Shown here: piece after piece, positions 20,287 to 31,466 of the stretch
How positions within the stretch are numbered: position 1 is the stretch's first letter
How the letters are laid out: every line of letters begins with the position of its first letter
Origin: Thermothelomyces thermophilus ATCC 42464
Lineage: Eukaryota > Ascomycota > Sordariomycetes > Sordariales > Chaetomiaceae
NCBI RefSeq assembly: GCF_000226095.1
Contig: NC_016474.1
Coordinates: forward strand, 3,286,001-3,350,000
Direction of reading: 5' to 3'
Length of the DNA stretch: 64,000 nt
Position numbers and translations under genes: made by a program
Notes under the pieces: model-generated
Seen by the model: only the letters and a program-made list of their open reading frames with translations
Database searches by the model: none
What the model was told of the DNA's origin: nothing

Positions 20287-23275
20287 TTACGTCCTCCCGT
20301 CAAAGATGTACTTCTCGTCGGTGAAGGAGAGTAGGAACTTGGCAACCAGCCGGCCGGTGTAGTTGTAGGCCACGTTGCGGGGATAAGGATGGTCCTCGAT
20401 GTTGGGCAGGATCGGGTCTGCCGTCAAATAGTCCAGCTCAGACCCTGCCGCGGTCAGCATCGACTTCGAAGGGGAAGGGGAGGGAGAGAGAGAAAGGGGG
20501 GGGAGAGAGAAAAGGGGGGGAGAGAGAGGGAAGCCCCAAGACTTACAATCATCATGGATGAAGCGCCTCAACTGGCGCACCATGTCGGCGGCGTCCTGGT
20601 CGAGCTCGCCCAGGTCGAAGCAGGCGTCGTCGACGAGGGGGTTGAAGCTGCGGGAGGCGGCGTCGCGCGAGTGGGTCTGGTAGATCTGGTGGAACTGGAA
20701 GGCGAACTGCTTGAACGGCATGTTCTCGATCTCGCGGTTGACGCCGAGGACGAAGGAGCGCTTCCAGGCGGGCGAGTAGTGGTGGCGCAGGTTGATCTCG
20801 TTGTCCGTGACGACGAACAGGTCGGCGGCCGTCTCGACCGACTCCATGAAGAGGCAGAGGACCAGGAAGGAGGCCAGGCAGGGGGCCCACTCGCGGCGCA
20901 GCTTGGGCTTGAGCGACTTGCCGAAGTTCTCGAAGAGCAGCTGCATCTCGCGGCACATCATCTCGTCCACGACCGCCTTGACCTGCCGGTTCAGCACCCG
21001 CGGCGTCACCCAGGGGACCCCCTGGGGCACCAGCCCGGTCGGCCCCAGCTCGGCCACGCTCTTGGGCGACAGGCAGAGGTGCCGCGTCATGACGAAGTGC
21101 ATGGCGTAGATGGACAGCGCCCGCCGCACCATCGGCACGTCGCTCCGGCCCGCGTACTCGTGCACGATCCCGAGCACCCGGCGCGGCAGCTCCGTGTGCT
21201 GCGGCTCCGGCGTCACCAGCTCCGCGAACCGCGGCTCGTCCACCATCGCCTGGATGTACTCGCGCAGCCGCCGCTTGAGCTCCGCCCTCTGCCCGTCCCC
21301 GGCCGTGGTTGTGGTCGTACTACTACTAGTAGTAGTAGTACCAGTACCAGTACCAGTACCAGTACCAGTACCAGTAGTAGTAGTAGTATTAGTAATTGTA
21401 GTAGTAGTACCGGCCCCCCCACCTTCCTTGGGGACCTCGAGCGCGATGGGCGCCGCCCCGCGCGAGAAGAGGTCCATGCCGTTCCTGCCGACGGTGGCGT
21501 GCCAGTGCTGCAGCGCGTCGGCGGAGCGGGCGGTGAAGAACTTGGCGCGGAGCTCGAGGACGGTGCGGCGGCCGAAGCCGGCGCCGGAGACGAGCTCGAC
21601 GGTGCAGGGGACCTCGGCGCCGGCGACGGAGAAGGAGGCGACGCAGCCGTCGACGAAGCGGGCGACCTCGTCGCGCTTGAGGTGGGCGCGCAGGAAGCCC
21701 GGGAACAGGACGGCGGTGAAGTCGGCAAACTGCCAGCACACGACCTGCGGCACGCTGCCGGCCAGCCGCACGCAGCTCCGGCACGGCCGCTCCTTGTCGC
21801 ACCGCACCTTGCGCGCGTGGCAGCTGAAGCAGGCGCCCATCCGCCGCACCACCAGCGCCGACTGTTTCGTGTCGCTCGCCAGCGGGCCCTTGCGCCCCCG
21901 CTGCGTCGGCCCCCGCGAGAGCGCGTCCAGGCAGTCGAACGGGTTCACGTTGGGCTGCGCCGCCGAGTTGAGCGTGATGGACGACGGCGTGACGATGAGG
22001 AACTTGGACGCCGCCGTGGCTGCCGATGCCGATGCCGATGCCGATGCCGATGCCGATGCCGATGCCGATGCCGATGCCGATGCCGATGCCGATGCCAATG
22101 ACGATGACGATGACGATGACGATGATGATGATGATATCGAGCGTGGGGAAGTGTGTGAGGGAGAGGTGGAGGTGGTCGTCGTCGTCGTCGTCGTCGGGGG
22201 GGAGGAGTGCAAGGCCGTGGACGGCTGGCTCCTGCGCTTCTGCACCCGGTTGCCGGCGTTGAGCTTGCGGGGCGCCGGGATCGCTTTCGGAGCGCTGGAT
22301 GCCAATGTCGACGACGTCGTCCGAGGCCGCCTGAGACGGTCGGCGGGGGGGAGGCCCTGTTCGAACTGGATCGGCGCGGCCGGGGACTGCGGGCTGGCGC
22401 TGCCGGGCGGGCTGGCCGAGGCGGAGTGGAGGGAGGGGGAGTAGGTGTGGGATGGAGATTGCGACGTGAAGCCCGGGTCCTCGATGATGAAGATCGGGGA
22501 CGCTTCGTTGGCGGCGGTCGTGGGAACGGGAACGGGAACGGGGGCGGGAGCGGGGGCGGGAGCGGGGGCGGACACGGGGGGTTTTGGGTTGCTGCTGGTG
22601 CGACCGATCCCGCTGCCGTCCCCGTTGCCATCTCCGCTGCCATGCCCGAGATGGACGGGCTCCCACGGTGGCACGTCGACGGCCGCCTGCGGGTTCTCGA
22701 AGCCGGCCGCCTCGGCGGGCTGCTGTTCTTCAAGGATGCTGCTCGAAGAGAAGTGGTTGAACACGGGATCAAACACTGCATCGCTTGTCAGCACTGCTCT
22801 CGCTCGCACCGCAGGCGGGCTCGCTCGATAGATGTAATATGCAGGCAGTTATCCACGCACCCTCGCCGTCGAACTGCGCGGACGCGAGCTCCGTTGGCGC
22901 CTCGGGACGGGTCAAGAAGTCCAGCCCGTGGTTCTCCAACCCCTGGAACATGTTGACGCTGCCGTACACACCGCTCCTGCTCTGGTCGACGGCCGCCGGA
23001 TAGGGGCTCAACCGGTCGAGGTCGGCGTTCAGGGGCGACGGCAGAGCCGCCGGCGATGGTTGCATCTCCACGATCTGCCCATTTCCCAAGACGGCCCACG
23101 AGCTCCCTAAGCTGCCTGCCGGGCTAGAGAGGAGCCCGAGTGAGCCGGAGCTGGGGTTGCTGATGGCCGTCCAAAAGGCCTCATCAAGCTCTCCTGTCGA
23201 GTCCGGGTGCTGAGGAAACTCAGACTCGAGACCCGAATGCGACGACGGGCCCGGAGATACTGATGCTGATGCCAT
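20287..23275 (-). CDS. Zn(II)2Cys6 transcription regulator with a centrally placed zinc cluster
   Basis: Three exons on the minus strand (23275-22861, 22775-20547, 20444-20287) give 933 residues. The zinc cluster ACFSCHARKVRCDKERPC plus RSC and a last Cys ten residues on (about residues 452-483) fits the fungal binuclear cluster, although its last spacing (ten) is longer than the usual six to eight. It sits in the middle of the protein after a long disordered region of Pro, Ser-Ala and Thr repeats. The region after it is helical, with IHEYAGRSDVPMVRRALSIY and KFLLSFTDEKYIFDGRT at the end. The second intron (102 nt, GTAAGT donor, CTGAC branch) is a multiple of three with no stop, so an unspliced form would stay in frame; splicing gives HDDW-SELDYL. 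The first junction reads DGEG-VFDPVFNHF. Targets are unknown. Confidence 0.82.
21322..21410 (+). repeat. In-frame ACCAGT / AGT repeat
   Basis: Tandem TACCAG hexamers flanked by AGT triplets. They encode a Thr-Gly alternating run bounded by Thr and Ser runs in the same regulator, C-terminal of the zinc cluster. Confidence 0.88.
22020..22135 (+). repeat. In-frame (GCCGAT)n hexanucleotide repeat plus GAC/GAT tract
   Basis: About a dozen GCCGAT hexamers (22020-22095) followed by a GATGAC/GATGAT tract. On the coding minus strand they encode an alternating Ser-Ala run and a Ser run inside the Zn2Cys6 regulator. Length changes in units of six keep the frame. Confidence 0.9.
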
Positions 23276-25177
23276 GGTACCGTCGCCGCGGGGCCGGTTT
23301 CAACCAGTTTCGAAGTACCGTTTTCCTGTGGTCGCTCTCTCTCCTCTCTCGCGTCCTGTCTGAGTTCCCGAGTTGTCGCTCTCTGTCCGTCGTCTTCGTT
23401 GTCGCCCCACCACGAGATGAGGTCAGCCGTAGGTCAAAAGCGAACCGAAATATCACCACTCTCCTCGATCAGATGCGGCGAAATGTAGGTCGGTGGGAGT
23501 GCTTCCTCCGGCCTGGCGGGACTGCGCCCGGCTGTGGGAGGAGAAAAATTGAACCAACGCAGTGTTGCTGCGTATGCGAAACACCAAAGCCTCTCCGATT
23601 TTCCAACGGTCAGTATCACGCCAAAACCAACGGGCGGGCGGGCATCGATTCTCCCATGTGAGAATCAGACAGAAGAACCCTTGCTGTCGTCCGTTGCGGG
23701 GCGAGGTTGATCTTAAGGATGGCCGCGGCCGTACCAGTCAACCCCCATGCTCAGCCTCGAGGGGCTAAACTCGAACGAGCGACCGAATGGGGAAGACGGC
23801 CTGGGCAGAACGTGAATGGAGTCTGGGGGGAGGGAGGGAACAGGGGTCCTGAGATCGCAGTCTTGGCGTCAGCTAACCCCTTTTCGAACACCGAGGCCAC
23901 CTTGCCGGAAAACGTTACTTACTTGTACTGTACCATAGTACATACATACATGCAAGTACGGAGTACTGATAGGTTTGACAAGATCCGTACCCTACTTGCT
24001 ACAACTACTTGTAGCCTGCAGCTGCAGTGCACACCGAGGACCCGGAGAGCGAGTTTGTTTGAAAGAGCTTGTTCTGTGCTCGGCGACGACTCAAGGTGAC
24101 CGCATGGTTTCCCAAGTTACCAATCCGGTCTTGACTCATTCCGGAACGTTGTTGATCGAAACCCCCCCTAATTGCCGTGAACCCGACGACAGAATTGCTC
24201 GTAATCTCTGGCATGTGACTTCGATGCCAACAAAAACAGAAGTCTCCCGTCTCTCAGTTCGAGTACAGTACGGATACACAACAGGCGATAGAACAGAACA
24301 ATTGGTCAGACATCAACGCGACTGCGCAACCAAGAAACGAAAACAAGCAAATCTTGCCATCCCATCAACCTTCTAGTAAACCTGTTCAAAACGAGACAGC
24401 CTCCCAACCGAGTATCTTCAAATCGCATCATGACAACTCCCCCTCCTGAAACCCAAACAAAAAGAACAAGCCAAGCAACAAGAGGACGATTACCAAGTCC
24501 GAGAGTAGACGGGAAACAAGTCAAAAAGGCAGAATCGACGTATATCCATCCTCCAGCAAATCAAGTAAGGAAAAAAAGGCAAACAACTCTCTTCTCCCCA
24601 AACCAAAACCAGAAAACGGCCAGAAGTAGAACCAAGAAAATCAACACCGAAAAGCATCTAAGGTATCCATCCGTCCTATCCGTCCTCACACAACCAGAGT
24701 TCCCCCATTCTCTTCGACGAGCGAGATGCCCAGGGAATGTCCTGGCATACACAGGGCACATCGAGATCCAAAGTTCATTAAAATTCGTTTGGCTGAATCA
24801 TGCGGTGATCGAAGTCAATGTCAGCGCGAACCGCGTCGCGTTATCTTGGACCATGCGGCAGCCCCTTCCCAAGGAGCTTTATGAGAAACGTAAGTTGCGT
24901 TGCTCGAGCGCTAGGGAGCCACCCATTTTCAGGGCGGCGGAAAATATGGGAAGAGCAAGCGCTATGAGTGAAAAAGTGTGAGCGTGAGCGTGAGCGTGAG
25001 TGTGTGAACGTCGTCGGTCGTTAACCAAGGCCAAATGGACCAACAAGCTGGCATTGGGCTGCAGGAAGAAGAAAGGAAGAGAAAAACATTGTTGGGTGGA
25101 GTTCGCCAACCAGGCCGTGAACACGGCACACACATAATGATCCCAAAAAAAAGGAGCCCCATGGAAGCGCCATCTCT
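23276..25177. other. Intergenic region
   Basis: A 1.9 kb gap. It holds one TACGGAGTA copy (23957-23965) beside a TACATACATACATG microsatellite, and a short GTGAGC tandem near 24978-25000. No convincing gene is seen. An open frame of 183 codons at 24430-24981 on the plus strand lacks any domain and has the composition of AT-rich non-coding DNA. Confidence 0.5.
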
Positions 25178-26580
25178 CTAGCGCAATCGCATGGCATTAG
25201 AAGCTGCGGCAGCTGCCGCAACCCGCTCCTGGATCCGCCGCTCCGTGGAAACGTATAGTTTGTCAAGGTACTCCTGGAGGAATGTCAGGTTAGCTGCCAA
25301 GCTGACGCTGCCACGGCTCGTCGAACAGTAAGGCTAGATTAAGCTCCCGATCCCAGCGGGCACTTGCGTCCTACGGGGAGGAAAGATCACGCGAGGCCAT
25401 GAAAAAGCAGCGGCGACTCACCATAGCCGGAGCATCCTTCAAGATCTTGGCCACCTGTATGCCCGCCGAGATTAGCTGCAAAATGTTCCGATCATCCTTG
25501 AGTGGGCGGCTCTGATGCTTGGTGGCATGTCGCATTTCGAGCGAGTTCTCCAGTATGGTAACAAACTGCTTGATCTGGCCGTTATAGAGCACACGCGCAG
25601 GTATCCGGCGCTTGGTGGCCAGGCGCTTGAGGAGATATACCCACTCTGTCCATTCCCGGTCCTGGGGGCGCTCAACCGGCCGCATGTCCTGCGTCAGCGG
25701 GATCGGAAACTGGTACTTGGCCACAAAGTCGTACGCGCACTGCGACAGCCGCTCGTTGACCTTGTTCAGGACACTATCCTGCTCCTGTACCAACAGGTGC
25801 GTCGGCAGCTGGGGCAGCTCCCGCTCCTGCATGGCAATATACTCGGGCGGCGGCCGCTTGAGGAACTGGTGCGGGCCGTCGAACTCGTCTCGATTCGACG
25901 GCCGCCTCTGAGAGCGCGGCTTTGTCACTCCTCCGCCGCCGCCCATCCTGCTACTGGTTTTGCTGCTAGGAACCGCGGGGGGGCTTATGGTCTTATCCAG
26001 GGAATAGTCCGAAAGGCTCGGCGAGGCCAGCTCATCCATGGAATCCGATGGCGAATATCTGCCCTGGTAGGGCCCTTGACTGTTGTGTGCTGGGTAGCTT
26101 GGTTGCTGATCCCAAGACCACGAACCTGTGCTCTTAAAGGGAACCTGCCCTGGGGCCGGGCTGGTTGTGAATGGTCCTTGCGCTACTCGGGTATTGCATG
26201 CCTGGATGGGAGAGAAGGAGGGCTCGACGGGGGTTCGCCTGAGCTGAGGGACGCCTCCTCCTGGCACTAAGTCGGCCGGCAGGTGGTGTGTGGATGCAGC
26301 GCCTTGTGCGTATGTCACGCTTGATTGACCTGTTATTCTCCTGATACCGAAGGGGGCTTCGTTGGCTGGTCATCTTACCTATTCGGGAGACACGGAGTGC
26401 TTCCCGTCTCAAACCTGGCGCTATAGAACGCATTACCGTAGAGCGGGCTTTTGGAAAAGCCGTTAGTTCTGTGCGCCCTTTGCCCATCTAGGTAGTCTCA
26501 AGGTCTTGTTCACACCTTCGTGACGAAAGCCACCTCTCGTTGTCCATGGGAGCAGGCGGTCTGTAGGCAAAGTCTGCCAT
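25178..26580 (-). CDS. Conserved-looking fungal protein of unknown function
   Basis: I do not recognise this family. Four minus-strand exons (26580-26516, 26447-26379, 26319-25422, 25273-25178) give a consistent 375-residue model with no frame conflict. It starts MADFAYRPPAPMDNERW and ends SNAMRLR. The first half is disordered, rich in Ser and Pro. The second half is compact and looks conserved: ERELPQLPTHLLVQEQDSVL, a Tyr-Phe-rich helix (YDFVAKYQFPIPL), PQDREWTEWVYLLKRLATKR, then VLYNGQIKQFVTILENSLEMR and a helix ending in the last exon (EYLDKLYVSTERRIQER). There is no signal peptide and no membrane segment, so it is probably a soluble intracellular protein. The last intron has a GTGAGT donor and a CTAAC branch. 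The acceptor of intron 2 (TCAAG) was chosen because it alone keeps the frame. Confidence 0.7.
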
Positions 26581-29500
26581 GGTTTTATCCTCTCCGTCAC
26601 TCTCACACCGCTGTATTCTGTTCCGGGCTGGAAATTCCAAACGGTATCCTGGATGGCGCACTGGTCCTTGCAATGATGTCCTTTTGGGCGGCGAGAGTAA
26701 GTGCGAAAACAACAACAAACAACAACAAAAAAAAGACGTATAACAGGAAAGAGAACGGCCCCCGAAGACGCGATTTCCAGCTGAAAACGCCGAGTCTTGA
26801 TCCAAAGGGCGACCAAAAACAGGAAAAGAAAACCTCGTGACCGGGATGTCCTGGGTTAAACGGGCACCAAAGTTTGAAAATCCGGGGATCCACGGGGCGG
26901 CAAGAGCTTCGCCGGAACGTGTCTCTCGACGGCGGTAACAGATGATAGCCCGAGGGGACGGTAGGCCAAAACTGGCGGAGCCCACCGATCGAATTTGTAG
27001 TGTGTCTCTCCGCGGGAGACAACGTGGCTCTGTTTCAATGTCAAGAGTGTTGTCGAGCCTGGACAGGGGAGGAGAGGCTTGAGGCCGTTCCTGGATGGAG
27101 ACATATATGCCCCCCGGCTAGGGGTATGTGGCAAGGTAGACGCTGCCAGGGCCGCAGACGGCAGGGCAGCCGACCGCGCAGCCGACAGCAGGTAGGGCAG
27201 CACAACAAGTCTCGCGCGTCGGGACTAACAAGTTGCGGTAGTTTGTCTCCCGCCTAGGATAAGCTGAAGGAAAGGAGACGGAAGAGCCATTGTCCGGCCG
27301 GCGAAGTCGCGCATGCAGTGGTAGCTCCGTGACCTGCTTGGCAGTTGTAAAGGTGGAGAAACTGGGAAACGAGTTGGGCGATGACGAGCGGGCGCGAGCG
27401 ATGATCACCAGAGCCAGACGGTGCCGCATTCCAGATGCAAGGCCACTCCAATGGCTGGAACCCGGCTCCGCTCCCCCTCCGCGAACCTCCCGTCAGGGCC
27501 GTAGGCGGTTTGCAAGGGATCATGCTGAATGCCGTCGAGGACACAATGGGGGATCGGTGAGGTCGGGTACCGTTGGGCGCCGTGAAACCTCGAGGCAGGT
27601 TTGTGCTGTCGCCCGACACCAAGATGCCCCCGACATTTGTGATTGGTGCTAGGAGCACCAGAACACTTTCTGTTCCCAACAATGGCGGTGACGGCACGAT
27701 ATGATTCGGGGGAGGGGCAAGGGTTGGGCAGGAATGCGCTTCGCTGCGCGAGCCCAACCTGTCCCGCAAACCATCCGCATTCTGATCTGGTGCCACGCAT
27801 GATGCGCCCGAATCCGCTCCGGGACAGTCCGAACCCAAAGACAGAGCGCCAGCTCTAACCTGCCACATGTTGACACGCAGTACCGTACCTTTTCGCAATC
27901 CTTAGCTGCTCTGTTTCCTTAAAGAGTCTGAACTCCAGCAGTTATGCGCTGGCGAGTTGCTATTTCCTGATGCCCAGGATGCGATTTCGGCATGGTTAAC
28001 TGCAAGGTGCCAAACACGGCGTTGCCCTGGCCGAGACAGGACGATTGATAAAGGCCCGACGCGGCGCACCGCACCCTTTTCAATTTCACGTGCCTTCTTA
28101 TCCTTTGGAGTACTGACCGACCGTCGATTCCTTGAGCACCGACATGGCCCAGGTTTTGTGCCTCTTAACATCCCCCCTTTTCCGCCTCTGAGGAGCCATT
28201 CACCGAAACATTTTGCATGCGGCGCAACGCGGGGCTTGCCGTTCTTACCGCGAACACGGAAGGCCGAATTGTTTAGAACTGACGGCACGGCTGTGGCACA
28301 ACACACAGCTTTAGGTCCCCCCCACCCAAGCCTTGAACTCGTTCGCGCAGTGACTGCCCCCCTTCAAATTTCGAGGGCAAGATGGTAAGGTAGATGCCAA
28401 AGCGGTTAATCCGTTCTTTGGATCATAGCGTTTCACGTTCTCTTCCGGCGTAAACCCCAGAACCAGGGTGCATCATACCATGTCAAGCCGGACGGCAGAC
28501 ATTGGAACTGGTAGATGCCGGTTTCGTGCCGTTCAGTTCGACACTCTGAATTCAGCAATGCCTGTCGCTGATGTCATTCTTCCCCTCCGGGAAGAGGAGA
28601 ACCTCAACTTTCGGACACTCACTCGGCCATGACAACTCTTTTGCGTCCTGGTTACCCACCTTTCTTTCAACAACCGATCTCGAGAATCCAACAATCTCTT
28701 AGGCATCCTCTCCGCCTCTTTCCACAATCAGAATCTTTTATGGCTACACATCTGCGCGCGCGCACGATGTTGCATCTTGAAAAGGATTCGCTTTCGTAGC
28801 CTGCGGCCCGGCGCTAAAGGTCCTTCAAGACGCTATTCGAGGCAGTAGCTAGATCAGTAGTGTCGGGAAGCGTCGATCTGGAGATATGACGCTGGAGATG
28901 AACACCCAAGCACCGGCGACTGGGTGCTCCGTCTAACATCGAAGTTTGGGCGGGCACTGTTTTGTAGTCGGTGAGTGCTTCTGCTGAGCAACACATTGGC
29001 TTATAAGAGACTATTCTGACGGTTTAGAGCAGAGCAACGTACTCCTCTGGATCTCTCATAACTTCAGTCGCTTGCTGGCTGTGAGCCACGACACTGCGCT
29101 ATGAGATATCGGAGCTCGAGGCGAGAGAACAGCTGCTCAGGCACGTTTCGTCCTTACTGTCGGTTGATGCCAAGGTCGTCATCGGCCCCTCTGTGCATCC
29201 GTTGATTGGGAACCCTTCCCCATCGTAGCGGCATAGCCCGGAGACTTCCAAGTGAGAGTCTCAAAAAGGAGATTTGCATGATCGCTTTGAGCACCTGCGA
29301 TTTCGAGTTGGGATGGTGCCAACGTTCGGCTCCCTGCTGAAGGAAAATAGCATCGGAGCCTGGTGCAAAGGGGACGCTTCTGGTCTCTAACACCCGGGTC
29401 GAGGTAAGTCTTCAGCTAGTCTTCTGAACAAGAAAGTTGTTAACTCTTGACAGAACCTGCTAGTGCCGTTAGTTCCGGTATCAGCTGAATCCCAAGTTTA

Positions 29501-31466
29501 AGCTCAGAGCATCACTCCGACTTGTGGCGATTTTTTTCTGAAACTCAGAAAGGCCATGATCCATCTGTCATGATGGTTGGCTCGCCAGCTTCGAGGAATG
29601 CGAGCTGGCCGGTTGCTCGTCAATTCCTGCATGCTATCGATTTGTATTGGGGCCGGAATCAGTGGGACGAAGCTCTGAGTCAACGGATTGTCGATTGATG
29701 ACGCCCTCCACCCGAGGATAACGCCAGGTTGGCGCCGCGGCAACCGCGGAAAAGACCCAATACCCACTTCTCATCGTTCGCCCACCACACATGCCCATCA
29801 AGGTAAGCGATGGCCAGATCGTTCGAGCTGTAACCTCCATGCAGTAGGCAAGCGAAGCCCGCGAGCCACATCAATCACGACGTGCCACATCGCTGGCCAT
29901 GTTGGCATCACAACCGATATGGCACTCGGGTTCATTCGAGGGTGGTGGACGGGGCGTCAGGAAGCTGAGCTGTCTTGAAAGGGGCAACGCTGAGCAGGCT
30001 TAGGCACGGCAAGCAGCAGCCGGGCGGAGTTCGGAACTCATCCTCCCCTCCATGCCTCTACCATTTCCTGACCGAGAGCACAAGCACTTCCGGAACAACT
30101 GCGCTGTCCACTAGGACATCTGCCATTCCTGGCCATGACCTCAGGGCAGAATGTTCACCATGCGGCATCTGGTCTCAATGGCCAAATGCCAACCACTCAG
30201 AACGTCAAATCCCGCACCAAATGCCATACTCGACCCAGATTGGCCTTCCTCTGCACCGTCGGCGGCTTGCTCAACCCACAAATGCTTGCACAGCAACGGC
30301 AATTGCGAGACAGAAGGTTTAAGCCAGTCAAATGCGGCCGTCGCATGGCACCGGCAAGTCCATTGGTCTTTAGCCCAAACCGGGGACATCATGGCTCCCA
30401 CAAGGTTCGCGTATCTCGCTGCCTGCGTGCGTCTGCACACGCAAGTGTGGGCGATCTTTGACAGCATCAGAACGACGGCATCGCAGCTTGCGGCACACGC
30501 GGTTATCTCAGTCATGTCATTGCAAACTGGCAGTTTGAGGTGTCCATGCAATTCCTGCCGTCAACTGATTTCGCAGCGAGTCGAACGAATACAGAAGCAG
30601 GCTCGCCTTGTTCCCCTCACGAGATGGCCGGAGGGGTGGGCTAGCGTCTCTGCAGTGATGCGTTGGCACTTTGTCTGGTGCGCCCCGGCCCCTGTAAATG
30701 TTGCAGGGTAGTCGTCGTCGGGGGGCATGATAGGTCCGAACAGCTTCCTCTGCCCCGCCCAAGACCCTCCCTCAGATGAGAGGAACAGGAAAGCAGGACC
30801 AGTCAGCAGCGGTGTGCGACGCAGGCTTGCGAGCCTGACCTATGAGAGACGTGGGAGGCTTGTGCCAACTCAGCTTTGCTCGAACGTGACAGGCCATGAA
30901 CACACAGGCCAGCGCCGTATCGTGAGGACTTCGCTTGCGGATTGGCGAGTGAAAGTGCAGCATGAACGGCAGAAGCGGGAAGAAGCATTGTGATGAGCAG
31001 GCGCCCAGAGCGAGAAGCGGGGCGCGTAATAATTTGCAATATCGTTGGCTTGCGATGGAAGGGTCGACCGGGGAGAATGCCCCCAGGATTAAAACCCGAC
31101 TGCCCCGTCTCTCGCCCAACCGCTCGCTCTTTCCCAGAAACTTCCAACCAGAGCCCAACGACCCGCCGATATTTCTGCCCAACACGCAAATTGTTCGCTC
31201 CGATTTCTTTCTCTCACTTGTTGCAGCCTGCACCCCCCTCCCGGCCTTGTTGCCTTATACGCCAATTCTCCGCTCCTCTCTTTGCAGGCCACAAACAGAT
31301 TTCGTCACGCCCCAAGGAACACCTGGTTGAGCGCCAGCATATTGCACGACGACATCAATTAGCCCCAAGGATTTTCCTGCCATCTGGATTCGGACACACG
31401 GGAGCCCCCGTTGCTGTCCTGCGGAATTCTCTGAGCAATCAGTTTGCTCTTTGAATTACTCCAGGA
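26581..31466. other. 4.9 kb region without a recognisable gene
   Basis: The longest gene-free stretch of the window. Base composition is more even than in the coding parts, and open frames are short and overlap on both strands. The longest (minus strand 27254-27898, 214 codons; plus strand 30151-30711, 186 codons) show no domain. The last 400 nt (31080-31460) are pyrimidine-rich and probably belong to the promoter and leader of the C2H2 gene. I saw no tandem arrays, no terminal repeats and no transposase or reverse-transcriptase motifs. Confidence 0.45.

Noticed and set aside
20389-22444. Long plus-strand frames (570 and 444 codons)
   Set aside because: Antisense to the Zn2Cys6 regulator; the Asp-Ala runs come from the complement of the Ser-Ala repeat.
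27254-27898. 214-codon minus-strand frame
   Set aside because: No recognisable family and several overlapping frames of similar length; kept only as a note on the gap.
30151-30711. 186-codon plus-strand frame
   Set aside because: No domain; a frame of 136 codons lies on the other strand over the same DNA.
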